Notes: generated from the letters alone by a model not told the origin. Positions 13,040 to 29,200 are shown, counted from the stretch's first letter. The stretch is 64,000 nt of DNA from Zelopaecilomyces penicillatus (GCA_005765155.1 VCCP01000002.1:2542001-2606000); one strand, 5' to 3'. Program-made: numbers and translations.

Positions 13040-16000
13040 ACGAATAGTAATTGTTTATAATAGTTATATAACCCTTATCCTTATATAATAATTATTTATA
13101 AACTTTACTTTACTTAAATCTAATTATTTAATAATTAAGTCTATTAATAAAATTTTTATTATTAAAATAATTATTTAAATATAAATAATAATATTAAATT
13201 ATTAAATTAAAATAGATAATTATAAATAGGATTTCTATATAGAGCTATATTAATATTAGAGAAATTATTAAAGGATAAGCTAATAATTAAATTTATATCT
13301 TTTAGTTAAATTAAATAATACTATTAATAATTATTAAAAAAAATAGATTAAAGTCTTTTTTTAAATAAGAAAATATAGAAAAGATTTATTATATTATCTA
13401 ATATTAATAAATAAAATATATATAATATTAATTATACTCTTTTTATAATATTATTATAAATAGTTTTATTATTATTAGATAATTTTATATTATTATTATT
13501 ATCTTTATTAATTAATTTATTTTTATTATCTTATTAAGAATTAATTATTTACTTTAAAATATAAAGGAATAGTATAATTAAAATATAAAATACCTTTATA
13601 ATAAATAATTAAATTTTTTTTTTAATAATATTAAATATAATACTTTTTATTAATCTATTAAATAAATAAATTTAGATATTATTTATATAAATAATTAAGA
13701 ATATAATAAATAAATTAAATAATAAAATAATTAATTAATTATAAAGGGTTATATAAGCTTAATATAATAATTAAAAGATATAAAAGATTAAAATATTTAA
13801 TTCTAGATTATAAAGATTTTTTAATAAATTAAATATAATATAAATTAAAGATAATATTATTTAAAAAAATATAAACCTTTTTATTAAAAGTATTTAAGAT
13901 AATTTAATTTACTTATCCTATATTAAAATTATTTATATAAATCTTTTTTAATTATTTTATAAAAATATATTATATTAATAGATTAATATAATAATAAAAT
14001 AATAATATTAGATTATTAAAAGATCTATTAATATATAGATTATAGGATTATAAAAGTAATTTAGAATAAATAAAATTAATATTATTAAATAATTATTAAT
14101 TATAAAATATTTTAAAGAAGATTATTATTAAGGTATTAATATTAAGGAATAGGTTTTAAAGCTATTTTAAATAATAAAAATAGCTAGATTTAAAATAATT
14201 AATTAATAATTAAACTAAATCTATATTTATTTAAATAAATCCCTTAATAAATTAATTTTTTATTTATAAAAAGATATAAGTTTAAATAAATACTTTAAAT
14301 ATATTTATAAAAAATAATAAGCTTAATAAATAATACTTAATAAAATTAAATTATCTTTTAATATAGTTATATTAAGATATTATTAGATAAGTAATATAAT
14401 TAATATATATATTTAATAAATTAAATAATTAAATATATTATAAATAAAATAATTAAAATTTACTTAATAAAAATAATAATTATAAAATCTATAATAAATA
14501 AATTAAATCTTTATAATAGATTAAAATATATATAAAGGATTTATAGGAATAAGATTATATAATTATTTAATAAATTAGATAAATTAAAGATTAAATAGAT
14601 TTTTTTATAATAAAGGATAGATAAACCCTTAAGAATAAATAGAATATATACTTTTATATAATAGATTAAATTAATAAAATAATTTTTATAAAGAATTAAA
14701 TATAAGATCTAATAGTAATATCTATTAATAAAATAGTTAATATTATTATTAAAATAAAAGAAATACTTAATTTATTTAATATTAATAATAGGTATTTAAA
14801 TATTATATATAAAATAATTATATCTATTACTAGGATATAGATAATAAAGATATTAATATTAATATAAAAGATAAAGGTATTAAAAAGTATAAATAATAAT
14901 TAAAAATTATTAAATATTAGATAATATCTAAATTTATTATTTATAATTTTAATAAAAGCTATTATATATTAGATAATATTAATAAATTCTTTTTTAATTC
15001 TTTTTATAATTTATCCTTAATATTTATAATAATAGAAAAATCCTTATTTTAATAGATCCTATCTTTTAAATTATTTATTTTATTATTTAAATATATTATT
15101 AATAGAGATAAATATATATAAAAAGAGTATTTAAAATATAATATATATTTTAAAATAAGATCTTTATTAATATATTATATATTTATAAATAATTATATAA
15201 TACTAGGAAAAAAAGTATTTAATAAGTCCTTTAAGCTATTATATTAAATAAAAACTTTTAATTAATAAAAAAGAAAAGAAGATTAAATTAAGATATTTCT
15301 TTATTTTTAATAAGATTAAATAATTAAATTAAATTAAAAATTAAATAATAATAAATTAATAAGATATAATTATTTAAAGATTTAGATAAAACTTTTATTA
15401 AATAGGATAATTATAATTATAGTAATAAACTTAATATATTTAAATATATTAATTAATAAAAATAGCTTTAAAAGAATTTATTAAATATAATCTTCTATGA
15501 AATAAATAAATTAAAACTAATATAAGGAATAATTAAATTATTAAAAATTATTAATAAAGCTAGATTTAATTTTTATATTATAGATTAAATTAATAGAAAT
15601 TTAATATATATTTATTTTATAATTAATACCTAATTAATAAAAAATCTAAAACCTAATATATTATCAAGTATAAATTTTATTAATAAATATAGTATTAATA
15701 TCTTAATTATAAGAAAGATATTAAAAATCTATATAGCCTATAATATAATAATACCCTTTAAAATATAAATAAAATATAAATTAATTTATTAAAGAATTAT
15801 AATAATATAGAATATAATAATATTATTAAGATTAAGGGAATAAATATTAATAAATTATACTTATCTTAATTATTATAATTTATATTTTATAAAAAGGACA
15901 TATTATTTTATATTAAAAGATATAGCTATAATAAACTATATATATATAATAGATATTCTTAATATATTATTAATAATTAATTAGATTATAATAATAAATA

Positions 16001-19000
16001 ATATAGATAAATTAATAAGGTATTAATATAAATAAAAACTAGGATATTTAGATAATTATAATAGATATAAATACTATATAGTATTATAAGAAAATATTAA
16101 TATAATAATAAGCTATATAGAGATAATAAATAATAGATTTGATTTATTTAATAAAATAATTAAAGTATTAAATTTACCTTTAAAGGTATTATAAAAATAA
16201 AATAAAATATATTTAATAAATAAAAATAATATTAAAAATCTAAAAAAAGGATCTATTATAAAACCAATTAAATTAAAAGAAATTAAGATTAGATAAAGAG
16301 TTTATATATATATTATAAATCCTATTAAAACTAAAATAATTATAAAATTAATTAAAACTTATAATATATAATATAATTAAGGGATTATTTTAATAAATAA
16401 TAAAGATAAAATAAGAATTAATCTTATAAAAGATTAATAGAAAGAAAAACCAATAATAAGATTATATTTATTAAGGATTAAAAATAAGAAATTTCTTAAT
16501 AATATAATAGATAAGCTTTATAAATAAGGATATATAAATTAAATAAGAAAACTAATACCTTTTAATTATCTTATTTTTATTATTTAATAATAGATTAAAG
16601 GAAAATAAAAAAATAGAATAATTATAAATCTAAGATAATTAAATAAAATTATAGTATTAGATATCTATTTTATTTCATTATAAAAAGAAATAAATTTATT
16701 ATTAAAAGAGAAGAAATATATATTAATACTAGATATATTAATATTTTTCTATTAATTATTAATATATAATAAATATAAAGATAAAATAATTATTATTAAT
16801 CTATAAGGATTAAAAATATCTTATATAGTATTAATAGGATTTAAAAATAATCTAGCTTTTATATAATAATTTATAAATTAAAGATTATACCTTTATAAAG
16901 ATTTTATTAAGGTATATATTAATAATATAATTATATTTAATAATATCTTTAAGAAATATTATAATTATCTATATATAATATTAAAACTATTTAAAAATTT
17001 ATAATTTATAATATTATTATTAAAATCCTTTTATATATATATCTATTAATTAAATTATTTGATTTTTAAGTTAATATATTTAGGATAAGTATAATAAAAG
17101 ATAAAATAAATATATTAAGAAAATTAAAGATATTATTAATATTAATTAATCTAAAAACTTATTTAGGAATAGCTATCTTTTTAAGATAATTTATCTTTAG
17201 ATTTTAAATAAAGATAGAACTATTAGAAATTAAAAAATTAATTTTATTAAAACATTTAAGAAAAAAAGATTAAATTATTAAAAAAATTAATAAAAAAGTA
17301 AGAATATTTAAAATAAAAAAAATAAACTTTAAATCAATAAAATTAAAGAAAGAATCTTTTAAAATACTTTAGGATTATTTAATAAATAAGATAATACTAT
17401 ATTATTATAATTTAATAAGATTAATCTTTTTTAAATTTAATATAAATAATTAAGAAATAGATCTTTTTATATTTTATCTTAAAAATAATATATAAAATAA
17501 TAAAAAAATATTAATTTAATAAATATAATTAATTATATTTTCAAATAGATTATTAATAAAATCTAAAATAAGATATAAATTAATTGAATTTAAGATTAAA
17601 TATCTAATATAATCTTATCAAAAACTAAGAATAATAATCTAATTATTAAATAAATTAATAATATTATTAATAGATTATATAATAATAAAAGGAATAATTA
17701 ATTATATTAAAATATTAATATCAGATTTTATAAAAGTAAATTATTAATTAATAATAATATTTATTTATTTAACTTAATATAAACTAGATATTTATTATAT
17801 CCTAAAAAGAATATTTTTTTATTTAATATATTATTATAATTTCTAATTATAAATAATAAATATTATAAAAAGAAATAAAAAAAAAATTTAAAAGAAAAAA
17901 TAATAAATAAATTTAATAATATTTAAAAGAAAGATATATATTATTTAATAATAATAGTATTAATTAATAATAAATTAAAGATAGAATTTATAAAAGGATA
18001 TATTAAGGATTATAAATTTATTAAAATAATTAAAATATTAAAAATATAAAAATTAAAAAAAGAAATTAATATAAAAGAAAGATTAATAAATATTAAATTA
18101 TCTTTTATAATAGATAATAAATTATTATATTAATTTAAATTAGATAATATAAGGAAATTATATATCTTATAAAATTATATAATAATAGTATTAATAAAAG
18201 CTTATAATCAGAACTTTTATATAGGATTATATAAGATAAATATAATATTAGAAGATTTAATATTTTATTAAATAATAAAATAGATTAAATAATAGATATC
18301 CTATTATAAGATATATTTAAAAAATTCAATTAATTAAGTAAAATTATTAAAAGAATTATAATTAATAATAACTCTATATAAATCTTTTTATATAATAGCT
18401 ATTAATTTTATTATAGGATTTTTAAAGAAGATATTATAATTATTCTAGAAAATATTAGATTATAAATATTTATTTAATATAATAATAATTATAATATATA
18501 AATAAAATAGAAAATTAATATTAATCCTAGGATTAGTTTATTATATTATTAAATAATAGGCTAAAGTATAATTAAGATTATTATTATTATATAATTAAGG
18601 AATTTCTTGGATTATAATTAATGATTAAGATATTAAATTTACTTTAGATTTTTAAAAAGGTCTTTTTAAAATATTAAAAATAAGATTTACTTTTAATATA
18701 ATATATTATTTATAGATTAATAGATTATTTAAGAAAAAAAACCAGATTATAGAATTAATATTTAGATATTATCTAATAATATTAAATATATTATAGATTA
18801 AGGTAATTTTAATATTATAATTCTTATTAAATAATTTAATTAATAATCCTATAAAAGGATTATTAAATAAATTAATTATAAGGTTTAAATCTATTAAATT
18901 AATAGAATTATTATAAATAGATATTAATAAAATAAATATTAAAGTATTAGATATACTAAGATATCTATTTATAAATAAGATTAATTATATTATAAATATA

Positions 19001-19846
19001 ATAATAGTATATATAAAAGTATAGATTAATTAAATTTAAAATTATTAAAAGGATTATATATTAGATTTTAATAAGAATAATTTTAAAAAAGAAATCCTGG
19101 TATATATTAGAGAATGAAATTTTAATATAAAAGAAATTTAATCTATTATTTAATAAAAGGCTAAATAAGTTTATATTCCTATTTTAGATAGATTATTTAC
19201 TTTAATATTAAAATAATAAAGCTTTATAATTAAAGAAATTAAAACTAAAATAATATTAATAATTATTATTATAATAGATATTAAATATAAAGTTTAATTA
19301 AATTTATTTATTAAGGAATGAAATCTAAATAATATTAAGAATCTATTAATAAAATAAAAAAAGGATAAAATAAAGATATAATAAAGGATAAAAGCTTTAA
19401 TATATACTCTATTATTATAAAAAGGATTAGATTTAATTAAAATACTTAAAGAAATAATAATAGTATTAATATTTAATAATTAAATTCTTTATAATAAGAT
19501 TAAAAAAGAAGTTTAATATATTACTATTATTATATAGGTAATAAATAAATAAATTAGATTATTTATTATATTATATAAATATAATTATTAGGAAAATATA
19601 ATATTAAGAAAAAAGGTTTTTATAAATTAAGAAAAAATTATTAATATTAAAATTAAGAATAAAATTAATCTAGATAATATTATATAATAGATAAAATCAG
19701 ATTTATACATAGAAATTATAATCTTAAAGATTAAGCTAAATATAATAATAAAGGTTTAGAAAAAAATAATATAATATATAAAGTTAATTATATAATAAAT
19801 AAATAAGCATAAAGGATTAATTGCCTTTTTTTTAGTAATAGGTAAT

Positions 19847-19979
19847 TATTATAATTATATATATTAGATTATTAGAATAGTTATCCCTTTATTCCTTTAT
19901 CCTCTTAATTAAATGATTAAATAACTAGCTAGATTATAAGATCAGATAAAAAATAGAATCATCCTTTTTATATATAATA
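19847..19979 (+). repeat. 3' LTR of gypsy A1
   Basis: It is 133 bp long, equal to the 5' LTR, with differences from it mainly of C/T and G/A type. It is followed by the target duplication ATATT. Confidence 0.85.
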
Positions 19980-20031
19980 ATATTATAAATAAAGATTATA
20001 ATTATATATTATACTTTATAATAGTATTATA

Positions 20032-23000
20032 ATTATCTCTTACTTTTATTAAGTATTACTTTAATACCTATATATTTTTTTATTTATATTATATAATTTT
20101 TTAATTTTAATATATATACTTAAAAACTCTTATTTTTTAAGATATTATTTTTTCTTTTTCTTTAAATATTCCTTAATATATTATTTTTTATATTTAATCT
20201 TTTAAATAAATTATTAAATAATTATTATAATTAATAAAAAAGCTATTGAAACCTTAATAACTATTGTATAAAAATATTATAAAAGATTTAATACTCTTAC
20301 TATTAAATAATATTAATATAGTTATTATTTAAGATTTATAATTAAAAAGGATATAAAGATAATAAATAAAGAATAATAATCCTATAAATTTATAATAATT
20401 AAATATAGTTTTATCTCTGCTTTATTAGCTTATTATATTAATTATATTAAATATAATAATAATTATAATTTATAAATTTTTTTTAATTTTAAAAGTATTA
20501 TTAATATTTAGTTTTAATCCTTTAATATTAATAATTAATAATACTAAAGAATTGATTTAAATTCTTAATTTTGTAAATAAATTTAATTATCTTTATCTTA
20601 TAATAACTAAATAAGATATTTTTTCTATAGAAAAGTAATAGGATATTATTAGCCTCTTTATTAATATTTATTTAGCTTTTAAGATTATTAAGATAGCTTA
20701 TTAATAAGAGTTTAGGTTAATTAAAATTAAAAAGATTATAAAGATTACTTAACTTAAATATATTAAGCTAAAAACTATTTATTAAAATCTTTAATTAAAA
20801 GAAAACTATAAATTAATAAATAATATATTTACTTTTATAAATATTTTTCTATCTTTATTAATAGCTATTTATTAATATTTAATAATAATTAATAGGAATT
20901 ATATATTAAAAGGTATAAATTAAATATTATAAGAAAATAATTAAATAATATAATAATTAAGGTCTAAAGCTTTATATTAATAATAAGGGATATATTATTT
21001 AATAATTGATTTTATTTATTATTATAAATAAAGTTTAAGCCTTAATTAATAATAATAAGGTTATATCTAAGAATATTATTATAGGGATTAAGTTTTTAAT
21101 TACTTTTATTAAAGTTTAGATAATATTTTACTATATTCTTATTATTTTAGAATAATAATTTGTTTTATTTAGGAATTTTTATTAATATTATAATATATCT
21201 TTAATATAGTTTTTTTTTTATAGCTTTTTTAATTAATCTTTTTATTTTTATTTATATTTTATTAAATATTTTAATAAGTTTTAGGGTATCTATATCCTCT
21301 TCTAAAACCTATTAATTATATTTAAAAGACTAATCCTTTTATTTTATTAGATAATAAAATTCTTTTTAAATAATAATCTTTTTTTTTATTTTTTTAATTT
21401 CTTAATTATCTTTATTTTCTAAATCTAATATTAAAAGATTATTATTAAAAAAACCTTAGTATTATTTTTAAGGTTTTAATAATAATATATAAAAGATATT
21501 ATAAATTTATAAATATTGATTTAATAAAGCTAAGTAATATATTTATAAATTAATTTATTAAAGAATTTAAAAAGAATTAATAAATCTTAGATATAATTTT
21601 TTCTTTATTTTTAAATAAAGGTTTTTTATATTTAATATTATTATATTATCTTTTTTTAAGGTAAATAATTAATAAATTTTATTATAGTCTTTTACTTATC
21701 TTTTTATTATTTTTCTTTATTTTATTATTAGATCCTCTTATAATTTTAAGAATCTTTATATATAGTATTTTATAATAAATAATTTACTTTTAAGGTTAGG
21801 GTTATTTTATATATAAAATATAGGATTATAGCTTATTAAAGCCTTATTAAATAAAAGATCTATTATAAAAGAAATAATTAAATTATAAGTAAATTATATT
21901 ATATAAAATAAAGTTAATTAAGCTATTTAATCTTCTATTATAAAGTATTATAAATAATACTTTAAAACCTGATTTATATACTTAGTTTATTTATTGGTTT
22001 ATAGGTAAAATATAATTAAAAGGTAGTATTTTATATATAATTAATAATATAGCTTTAATCAGAAATTATTAATAAAAATTAAACCTTAATTAGATATAAT
22101 ACCTTTTAATATATTAAAGTATAATTTTATCTTATAATAAAATAATTTAATTAATTTTAATATAGTAATTATAATATTTATAGAAAGAAATAGATAATAT
22201 TTTATAAATCGATTAATAATAATTAATATTATATTAACTTTTTTTTTTATAAATAATTATTAATAAATCAATAATAAAATCTATAGAGATTTCTTCCTAA
22301 GATTTATTAGATTTTAATAATAATTCCAGATATCTATATAATTAATAATATTATATAACTATACCTTAGCAAATACTATAGCTTATAATATATTTATTAA
22401 TATCCTTATATATAAAGTATTAATAGAACTTTTATTATAAGAGCTTAATAGTATATTTAATACTAAAATAGCCTATTAATAGATTATTATAATAAAGCTA
22501 TAAAGGCTTATTCCTTAATAATAAATTATTAAAGATATAAATATAATTTTTCAATCTTATAAAGCTATTTATATTTATTAATTAAAACCTTTAGTTTTAT
22601 TTTTATTTCTTTAATAATAATTTTCCTTTTTACTTTATTATTTTAGTATCTTATTATTATGCTTTTATTAAAAGCTATAAAAGCAATTTAGATATATTAG
22701 TATTTATTAAAATTTTATTATTTATAATTATTTTTATCCTTAATTATAAGAAATTTTATTTATAATTAATTATAGTTTTTATTTATTAGCTTAAAAAATA
22801 ATCTAATATTAATAATTTATTATTAATATATTAGATATTTATTATTAATTTAATTAATTTATTATATAATAATAATAGTAATTCTAAATTAATTAAGATT
22901 TCTTTATCTTAATAATTAGATTATTATAAAGATATATTTATTAAATTTAATTTATTAAAATAATACTTTATAATAAAATTATAAGATATTAAGGCTATAT

Positions 23001-26000
23001 ATTAATATATTTATCTTTTTAATAGCTTTAATTATATTATAAAGCCTTAAAGATTCTAATAATTAAATAGAACTTTTATTTATTTTATTAATCTATTAAT
23101 ATATCTTTATTAATATTAAAAGGAATATATTATAATAAATATTTCTTAGTTAAGTATACTATAATTTATTTCTATAGAAATAAATTTTCTAGATTAAAAG
23201 GCTATTAAATATTAAATATCTTTATTATCCTATTATAATATTATTTCTATTATTATATATTTTAAAGTATTTATTTTAAATTATATTTAATATTATAAAT
23301 TAAAATACCTTAATAAAGATACTTTTTAAAATACCTATTTAAGATATTAAAAAGCTTATCTTTTAATATTATTTAAAGATATATTCCCTGGTTTTTTCCT
23401 ATTAATATTATTTTAAAGCAATATATTTAATAGTATAATAATACCTAAATATTTATAAATAAATCTATAATAAAAATTATAAAATCCTAGGAAAATCTAT
23501 ATATCTCTATATATTTTTAGTTATTCCTATTCTATAATTATTATTATTTTTTCTAGATTTATTAATATTCTTTTTATAGAGAGAAAATACCTTAAAAACT
23601 CTATCTTTTCTTAATAAAAATAATATTTTTTAGGATTTATATAAAGTTATATAACCCTTAATCTTTATAAAACTTATTTTATATATAAAATATACTCTTT
23701 ATAGATTTTAAAAAAAATTAAAATATTATTAAAATATATAATATAAATAATATTAAATAATTCCTTTAAGGCTTTATATATATAATATTAAAATATTATA
23801 GATATATTAATTAATTTAAAGGATATTATTAGGTATTTATAATAATTATATTAAATATAAAAAGCTATTTTTTATTTATTATTCTCTTTAATTCAGATTT
23901 AATAATATATATCTTTAATATTAATTTTTATAAAATATTCTATTTTTATAATATAATTAAAAATCTTAGAAATAAAAGGTAAAATATAATAATTCTTATT
24001 TATTATTTTATTAAGACCCTAGTAATCTATATATAAATATGGACTTTTATCCTTTTTTAGAATAAATAGAATTAATACTTTTATAAGGCTTTTTAAGGAG
24101 TATATTCTATTTAATTTAATATTCTTTTTAAGATATTATTATAATTCCTTTAATTCCTTTTATAAAAGAGAATAAATTACTCTATAAAAAGATAATATAT
24201 TTAATAATAGATTAATTATATAATCTATTTCTTTATATACTAGTAAAATACTAATACTTTTAAATATAAATATATCTAAGAATTCTTATAATTCTAAAGA
24301 TAAATCTATAATATCTTATATATTATTTAATATTTCTTCTTCCCTTAAAAAGATAGATTTATTTAAATATATAATTATAAAAATAATAGCTTTATTTTTA
24401 TAAGCTTTTATAAATTTATATAATTAAAGGATTTTAATAATATCCTAATTTTATTTAAATTATTATATATTATTATAAATATTTAAATAAATATAATATT
24501 TAATTAATATAATTATATTAAATAAAATAAGATTTTCTTTTTTTCTTAGGTTATAATTAATATTAATATATATAATTATAAAATATTTAATAGTATTTCT
24601 TAAATTAATAATAATTATTAATACTTTCTAGGTATTATAGATTTTAATCTTTATTTTATTTATAGTTTTTAATTTAATTAATATTAAAGGCAATTATTTT
24701 AATTAGATTTTCTTTATAAATTCTTTACTTATTAAATTAACTTTAGATCTTATATTAAGATCTATATATATTTTAATATAGTTTTACCTTTTAATTATTA
24801 TAGCTATATAAACACAAGCTATTATTCTGATTTAAACCTATTTAATTAAAGCTATTAAGGCTATTTTAATTATTATTCTTTTTTTATATTATTCTTAATA
24901 GATTTTAATAATTTTTTATTTTTTTTTATTTAAATATATATTTATTAGATAATTATTATCTTTATAAATATAATATACTATTTTTATAAAGCTTTTATTT
25001 TATTTTTGCCTTTTATAATCTTTTATTAAGAATCTCTAACCTTTATTATAGGATAGATATAAATAATTATCCTTATAATTTAAAGATATCTATAATTTAA
25101 TTATATTTTATTCCTTAATTAATTACTTTTTAATTATTTTTTTCTTTTATTTTACTAGATTAAAGTGCTTTTTTATATTTGATTTAAAATACTTATTTAA
25201 AATAATTTTATTATTATTTATCTTTTTTTTTTATATATCTCTTATTTAATATTAGTTTATAAGGTATATTAAATTAAGATAATTTATTATATATTTATTA
25301 TATAGCTTATTTAAAGTATTCTTAGGCCCTTATTTTAATTTATAAAATTTATAATAGAATTCCTATAAATAATTCTTTTATTTTAATAATAAAATATTTA
25401 TTTATTTTAAGAAATAATTCTAATTTAATATTATATTAATAGATTATTAATTTAGATTTATTAATTAAATTATTTATTAATTTTCTATTAATTATTTATT
25501 TAGCTAATTAATAGCTAGAAGAATCTTATTTTTATTACTTTTATAGATTTTTAGCTTTTCTTTAAAAGCCTTTTTTAGATTAATTAATTAAATAGTTTTA
25601 TTTTTTAGGGTTTTCTAGAAAATTAATTTAATAAATATCTTAACTTTTATTAAATTATTAATATCTCTTTATATAGATATTATAAATATTTATAAAATAT
25701 TATTATTCTATAATAATATTTATTATTCTATAAATTATTATTATATATAGGCTAGTTATTTTTAAGCTTATATAAGCTTATTGATTATATTAAATTGGTT
25801 TCTTATTCTTATTAATTTATTTTTAAAATCTAAATAATTCAATTGCTTTTTAATAGGCTTAGGAATAAATACTATATATCTTTTTATAATTAGGATTACT
25901 TTTAGCCTTTATAATTAGATTGTCTTATTTATAGGCTCTAGTAAGATATCTTTAAGTAGGTTTGATAATAATTTATATCCTTGCTTTATATTTTTTTTCA

Positions 26001-26045
26001 AAACTATTATAAATCCTAGGTATTTATAAAAAAAAGTATAAGAAT
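20032..26045 (-). mobile_element. Internal region of gypsy family B (full length), minus-strand pol remnants
   Basis: The whole 6-kb interior lies between B LTRs. Comparison with the inverted copy at 26,222-30,287 shows that coding runs on the minus strand. Reverse transcriptase remnants lie about 24,350-23,500 and integrase remnants about 22,700-21,900 (conserved tryptophan/DFI region near 22,255-22,360). Gag and protease would be expected between about 26,000 and 24,400. Many C/G bases survive as GGCT, AGCC and AGCT. All frames are interrupted. Confidence 0.75.
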
Positions 26046-26221
26046 TATAAAGAGATTTGATTTTAGGATTTATAATAAATAGATAGGAATTAATAATTTT
26101 AATAATTATATTAATATTAAAGCTTATACTTATTTTTATATATTCTAGGTAAATAGCCTATAATACTATAGAAAAAGACTATAGTTATATATTATATATT
26201 ATACTTTATAATAGTATTATA
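26046..26221 (+). repeat. Family-B LTR (middle, direct)
   Basis: This 176-bp LTR runs from TATAAAGAG to GTATTATA. It is followed directly by TATAT and by inverted internal sequence, which marks one breakpoint of the inversion model. Confidence 0.8.
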
Positions 26222-29200
26222 TATATTTAAATAAATCTATCTTTTTAAAAAAAGAAAAGATATTAAATAATATATAAAATACTATAGATTTATCTTTAGA
26301 ATTATAAGAGTTCTTAAATATATTTATATCTAAAAGTATTAATATTTTATTAATATATAAGGAAATAAATTATATAATTAATATATTATTAAATATATTA
26401 TCTTTTTATAAAATAATTTATTTATTTTTATAAAAAGAATTAAAAGAATTATAAATATATTAATAAAGAATAGAAAATTAGATTAAATCTATTTCTTAAA
26501 AAATCCTATAAAAATATTAATTTTATTTATTTTAAAAAAGGATAAAAATCTATATTTGTATATAGATTATTAAGGTTTTAATAAAATAATAGATAAGAAT
26601 TATTATACTTTATCTTTTATTTTTAAGATTCTTAATTATATTATAAAAATAGAATATTTTATAAAAATTAATATTAAAGATATATATTATTAAATCTAAA
26701 TTAAAAAGAATAATAAATAAAAAATAGCTTTTTATATTTAATATAATTATTATAAATACTTAATAATACCCTTTAAATTAATTAATATATCTATAATATT
26801 TTAATATTATATATATAGGGTTTTAAAAGAATTATTTAGTATTATTTATATTATATATCTTAATAATATTTTAATTTTTTTAAAATCTATAAAAAGTATA
26901 TTTTATATATAAAATAAGTTTTATAAAGATTAAGGGTTATATAATTCTATATAAACCCTAAAAAATACTATTTTTATTAAAAAAAGATAAAGTTTTAAGA
27001 TATTTCTTTTTTATAAAAGGAATATTAATAAACCTAAAAAAAAATAAAAAATTATAAAATAAGATTAATTAAAAATATATAAAGATATATAGATTTTCCT
27101 AGGATTTTATAATTTTTATTATAGATTTATTTATAAATATTATTATATTATTATATTATTAAATATAATATTTTAAGATAATATTAATAAAGAAAAGCTA
27201 GAGAATATATCCTTAAATAATAAAAAAAATAAGCTTTTTAATACTTTAAATAAATATTTTAAAAAGTATCTTTATTAAGATATTTTAATTTATAATATTA
27301 AATATAATTTAAAATAAATACTTTAAAATATATAATAATAGGAATAATATTATAATAGGATAATAAAGATATTTAATATTTAATAGCCTTTTAATTTAGA
27401 AAATTTATTTTTATAAAAGTAAATTATAATATATTTAATTAAGAAATATTTATTATAATATATTTCTTTTAATATTAATAAAAATATATTAATAGATTAA
27501 TAAAATAAATAAAAAATTTATTTAATTATTAAAATCTTTAAGGCTTTATAATATAATTAAAACTATAATAGGATTACAAGGTATAAGATATATATACCCA
27601 GAATAGTATATGACCCCTGGGTATATAGTACTTCTCGGCTTGCTTTTGCTACTATAATGTGGATGAAGCAAGTAATAGTCTTTTATAATAATAATACCTG
27701 AATATAATTATCCTTATCCTGCTTAACTACTATAAATTGAACCTGCTATTATAAAAACTATTAAAAAAATAAATATATTAATATATAGCCTTAGTATTTT
27801 ATAATTTTATTATAAGGTATTACTTTAATAAATTAAATCTAATAAATATATCTTTATAATAATTTAATTATTAAGATAAAAAAGCTTTAATTACTTTAAA
27901 ATTATTATTATTATTATTATATAATAAATTAATCAAATTAATAGTAAATATCTAGTATATTAATAATAAATTATTAATATTAAAATACTTTTTAAATTAA
28001 TAGATAAAAACTATAATTAATTATAAATAAAAAGTTTTTTAATTAAAAATAAAAATAATTATAAATAATAAAATTTTAAATAAATATTAATATATTTAAA
28101 TTATTTTTATAGCTTTTAATAAAAATTTAATAATAAGATATTAAAATAAAAAAATAAAAAAAAGAGTTATTATTAAAGAAATAAAGATAAAATTAAGGGT
28201 TTTAATTAATAGATATAAATAGCCTTATAAGATTAAAAAATTATATTTATATTCTTAATAATTTATTATTAAGGAATAAGCTTTTATAGCTTTATTATAA
28301 TAATTTATAAATAGGCTATTTTAATATTAAATATATTATTAAGCTTTTATAATAAAAGTTCTATTAATATCTTATATATAAGGATATTAATAAATATATT
28401 ATAAGCTATAGTATTTATTAAAGTATAATAATATAATATTATTAATTATATAGATATCTAGAATTATTATTAAAATTTAATAAACCTTAAAAAGAAATTT
28501 TTATAGATTTTATTATAAATTTATTAATAATTATCTATAAATAAAAAGAAATTAATATAATATTAATTATTATTAATTAATTTATAAAATATTATCTATT
28601 TCTTTTTATAAATATTAGAATTATTATATTAGAATTAATTAAATTATTTTTATTATAAAATAGAATTATATTTTAATATATCAAAAGGTATTATATTTAA
28701 TAAAGGCTTAATTTTTATTAATAATTTCTAATTAAAGCTATATTATTAATTATATATAAAATATTATTTTTTAATTATATTTTATTTATATTTTATTTAT
28801 AAATTAATAAATAAATTAAATATATAAATCAGATTTTAAAGTATTATTTATAATATTTTATAATAAAAAAATAAATAGCTTAATTAATTTTATTTAATAT
28901 AATATAATTTATTTATAATTTAATTATTTCTTTTATAATAGGTCTTTTATTTAATAAGGCTTTAATAAGCTATAATCTTATATTTTATATATAAAATAAC
29001 CCTAACCTTAAGAATAAATTATTTATTATAAAATACTATACATAAAGACTTTTAAAATTATAAAAGGATTTAATAATAAAATAAGGAAAAGTAATAGAAA
29101 GATAAATAAAAGACTATAATAAAATCTATTAATTATTTATCTTAAAAAAAGATAATATAATAATATTAAATATAAAAAGTTTTTATTTAAAAATAATTAA

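Larger units (their letters stand above)
12907..19979 (+). mobile_element. Complete Ty3/gypsy element A1, RIP-degraded, with identical-length LTRs and TSD
   Basis: Both LTRs (12,907-13,039 and 19,847-19,979) are 133 bp long, start TATTAT and end ATAATA, the RIP products of TGTTAT...ATAACA. The flanks ATACT/ATATT form a 5-bp target duplication with one C-to-T change. Plus-strand remnants follow gypsy pol order: reverse transcriptase about 16,500-17,060, RNase H about 17,300-17,800, and integrase about 18,090-18,900 with the zinc-binding and DFI-type core regions recognisable. All frames are broken by stops. Compared with A2 it lacks about 1.5 kb after integrase (junction near 19,043) and about 0.35 kb near the 5' end, which explains 7,073 bp against 8,932 bp. 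Confidence 0.88.
12785..20031 (+). repeat. Family-B LTR, split by insertion of gypsy element A1
   Basis: The left part, 12,785-12,906, and the right part, 19,985-20,031, join to a 169-bp LTR matching the other B LTRs. The gap is exactly A1 plus its duplicated target (ATACT at 12,902-12,906, ATATT at 19,980-19,984). Confidence 0.85.
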
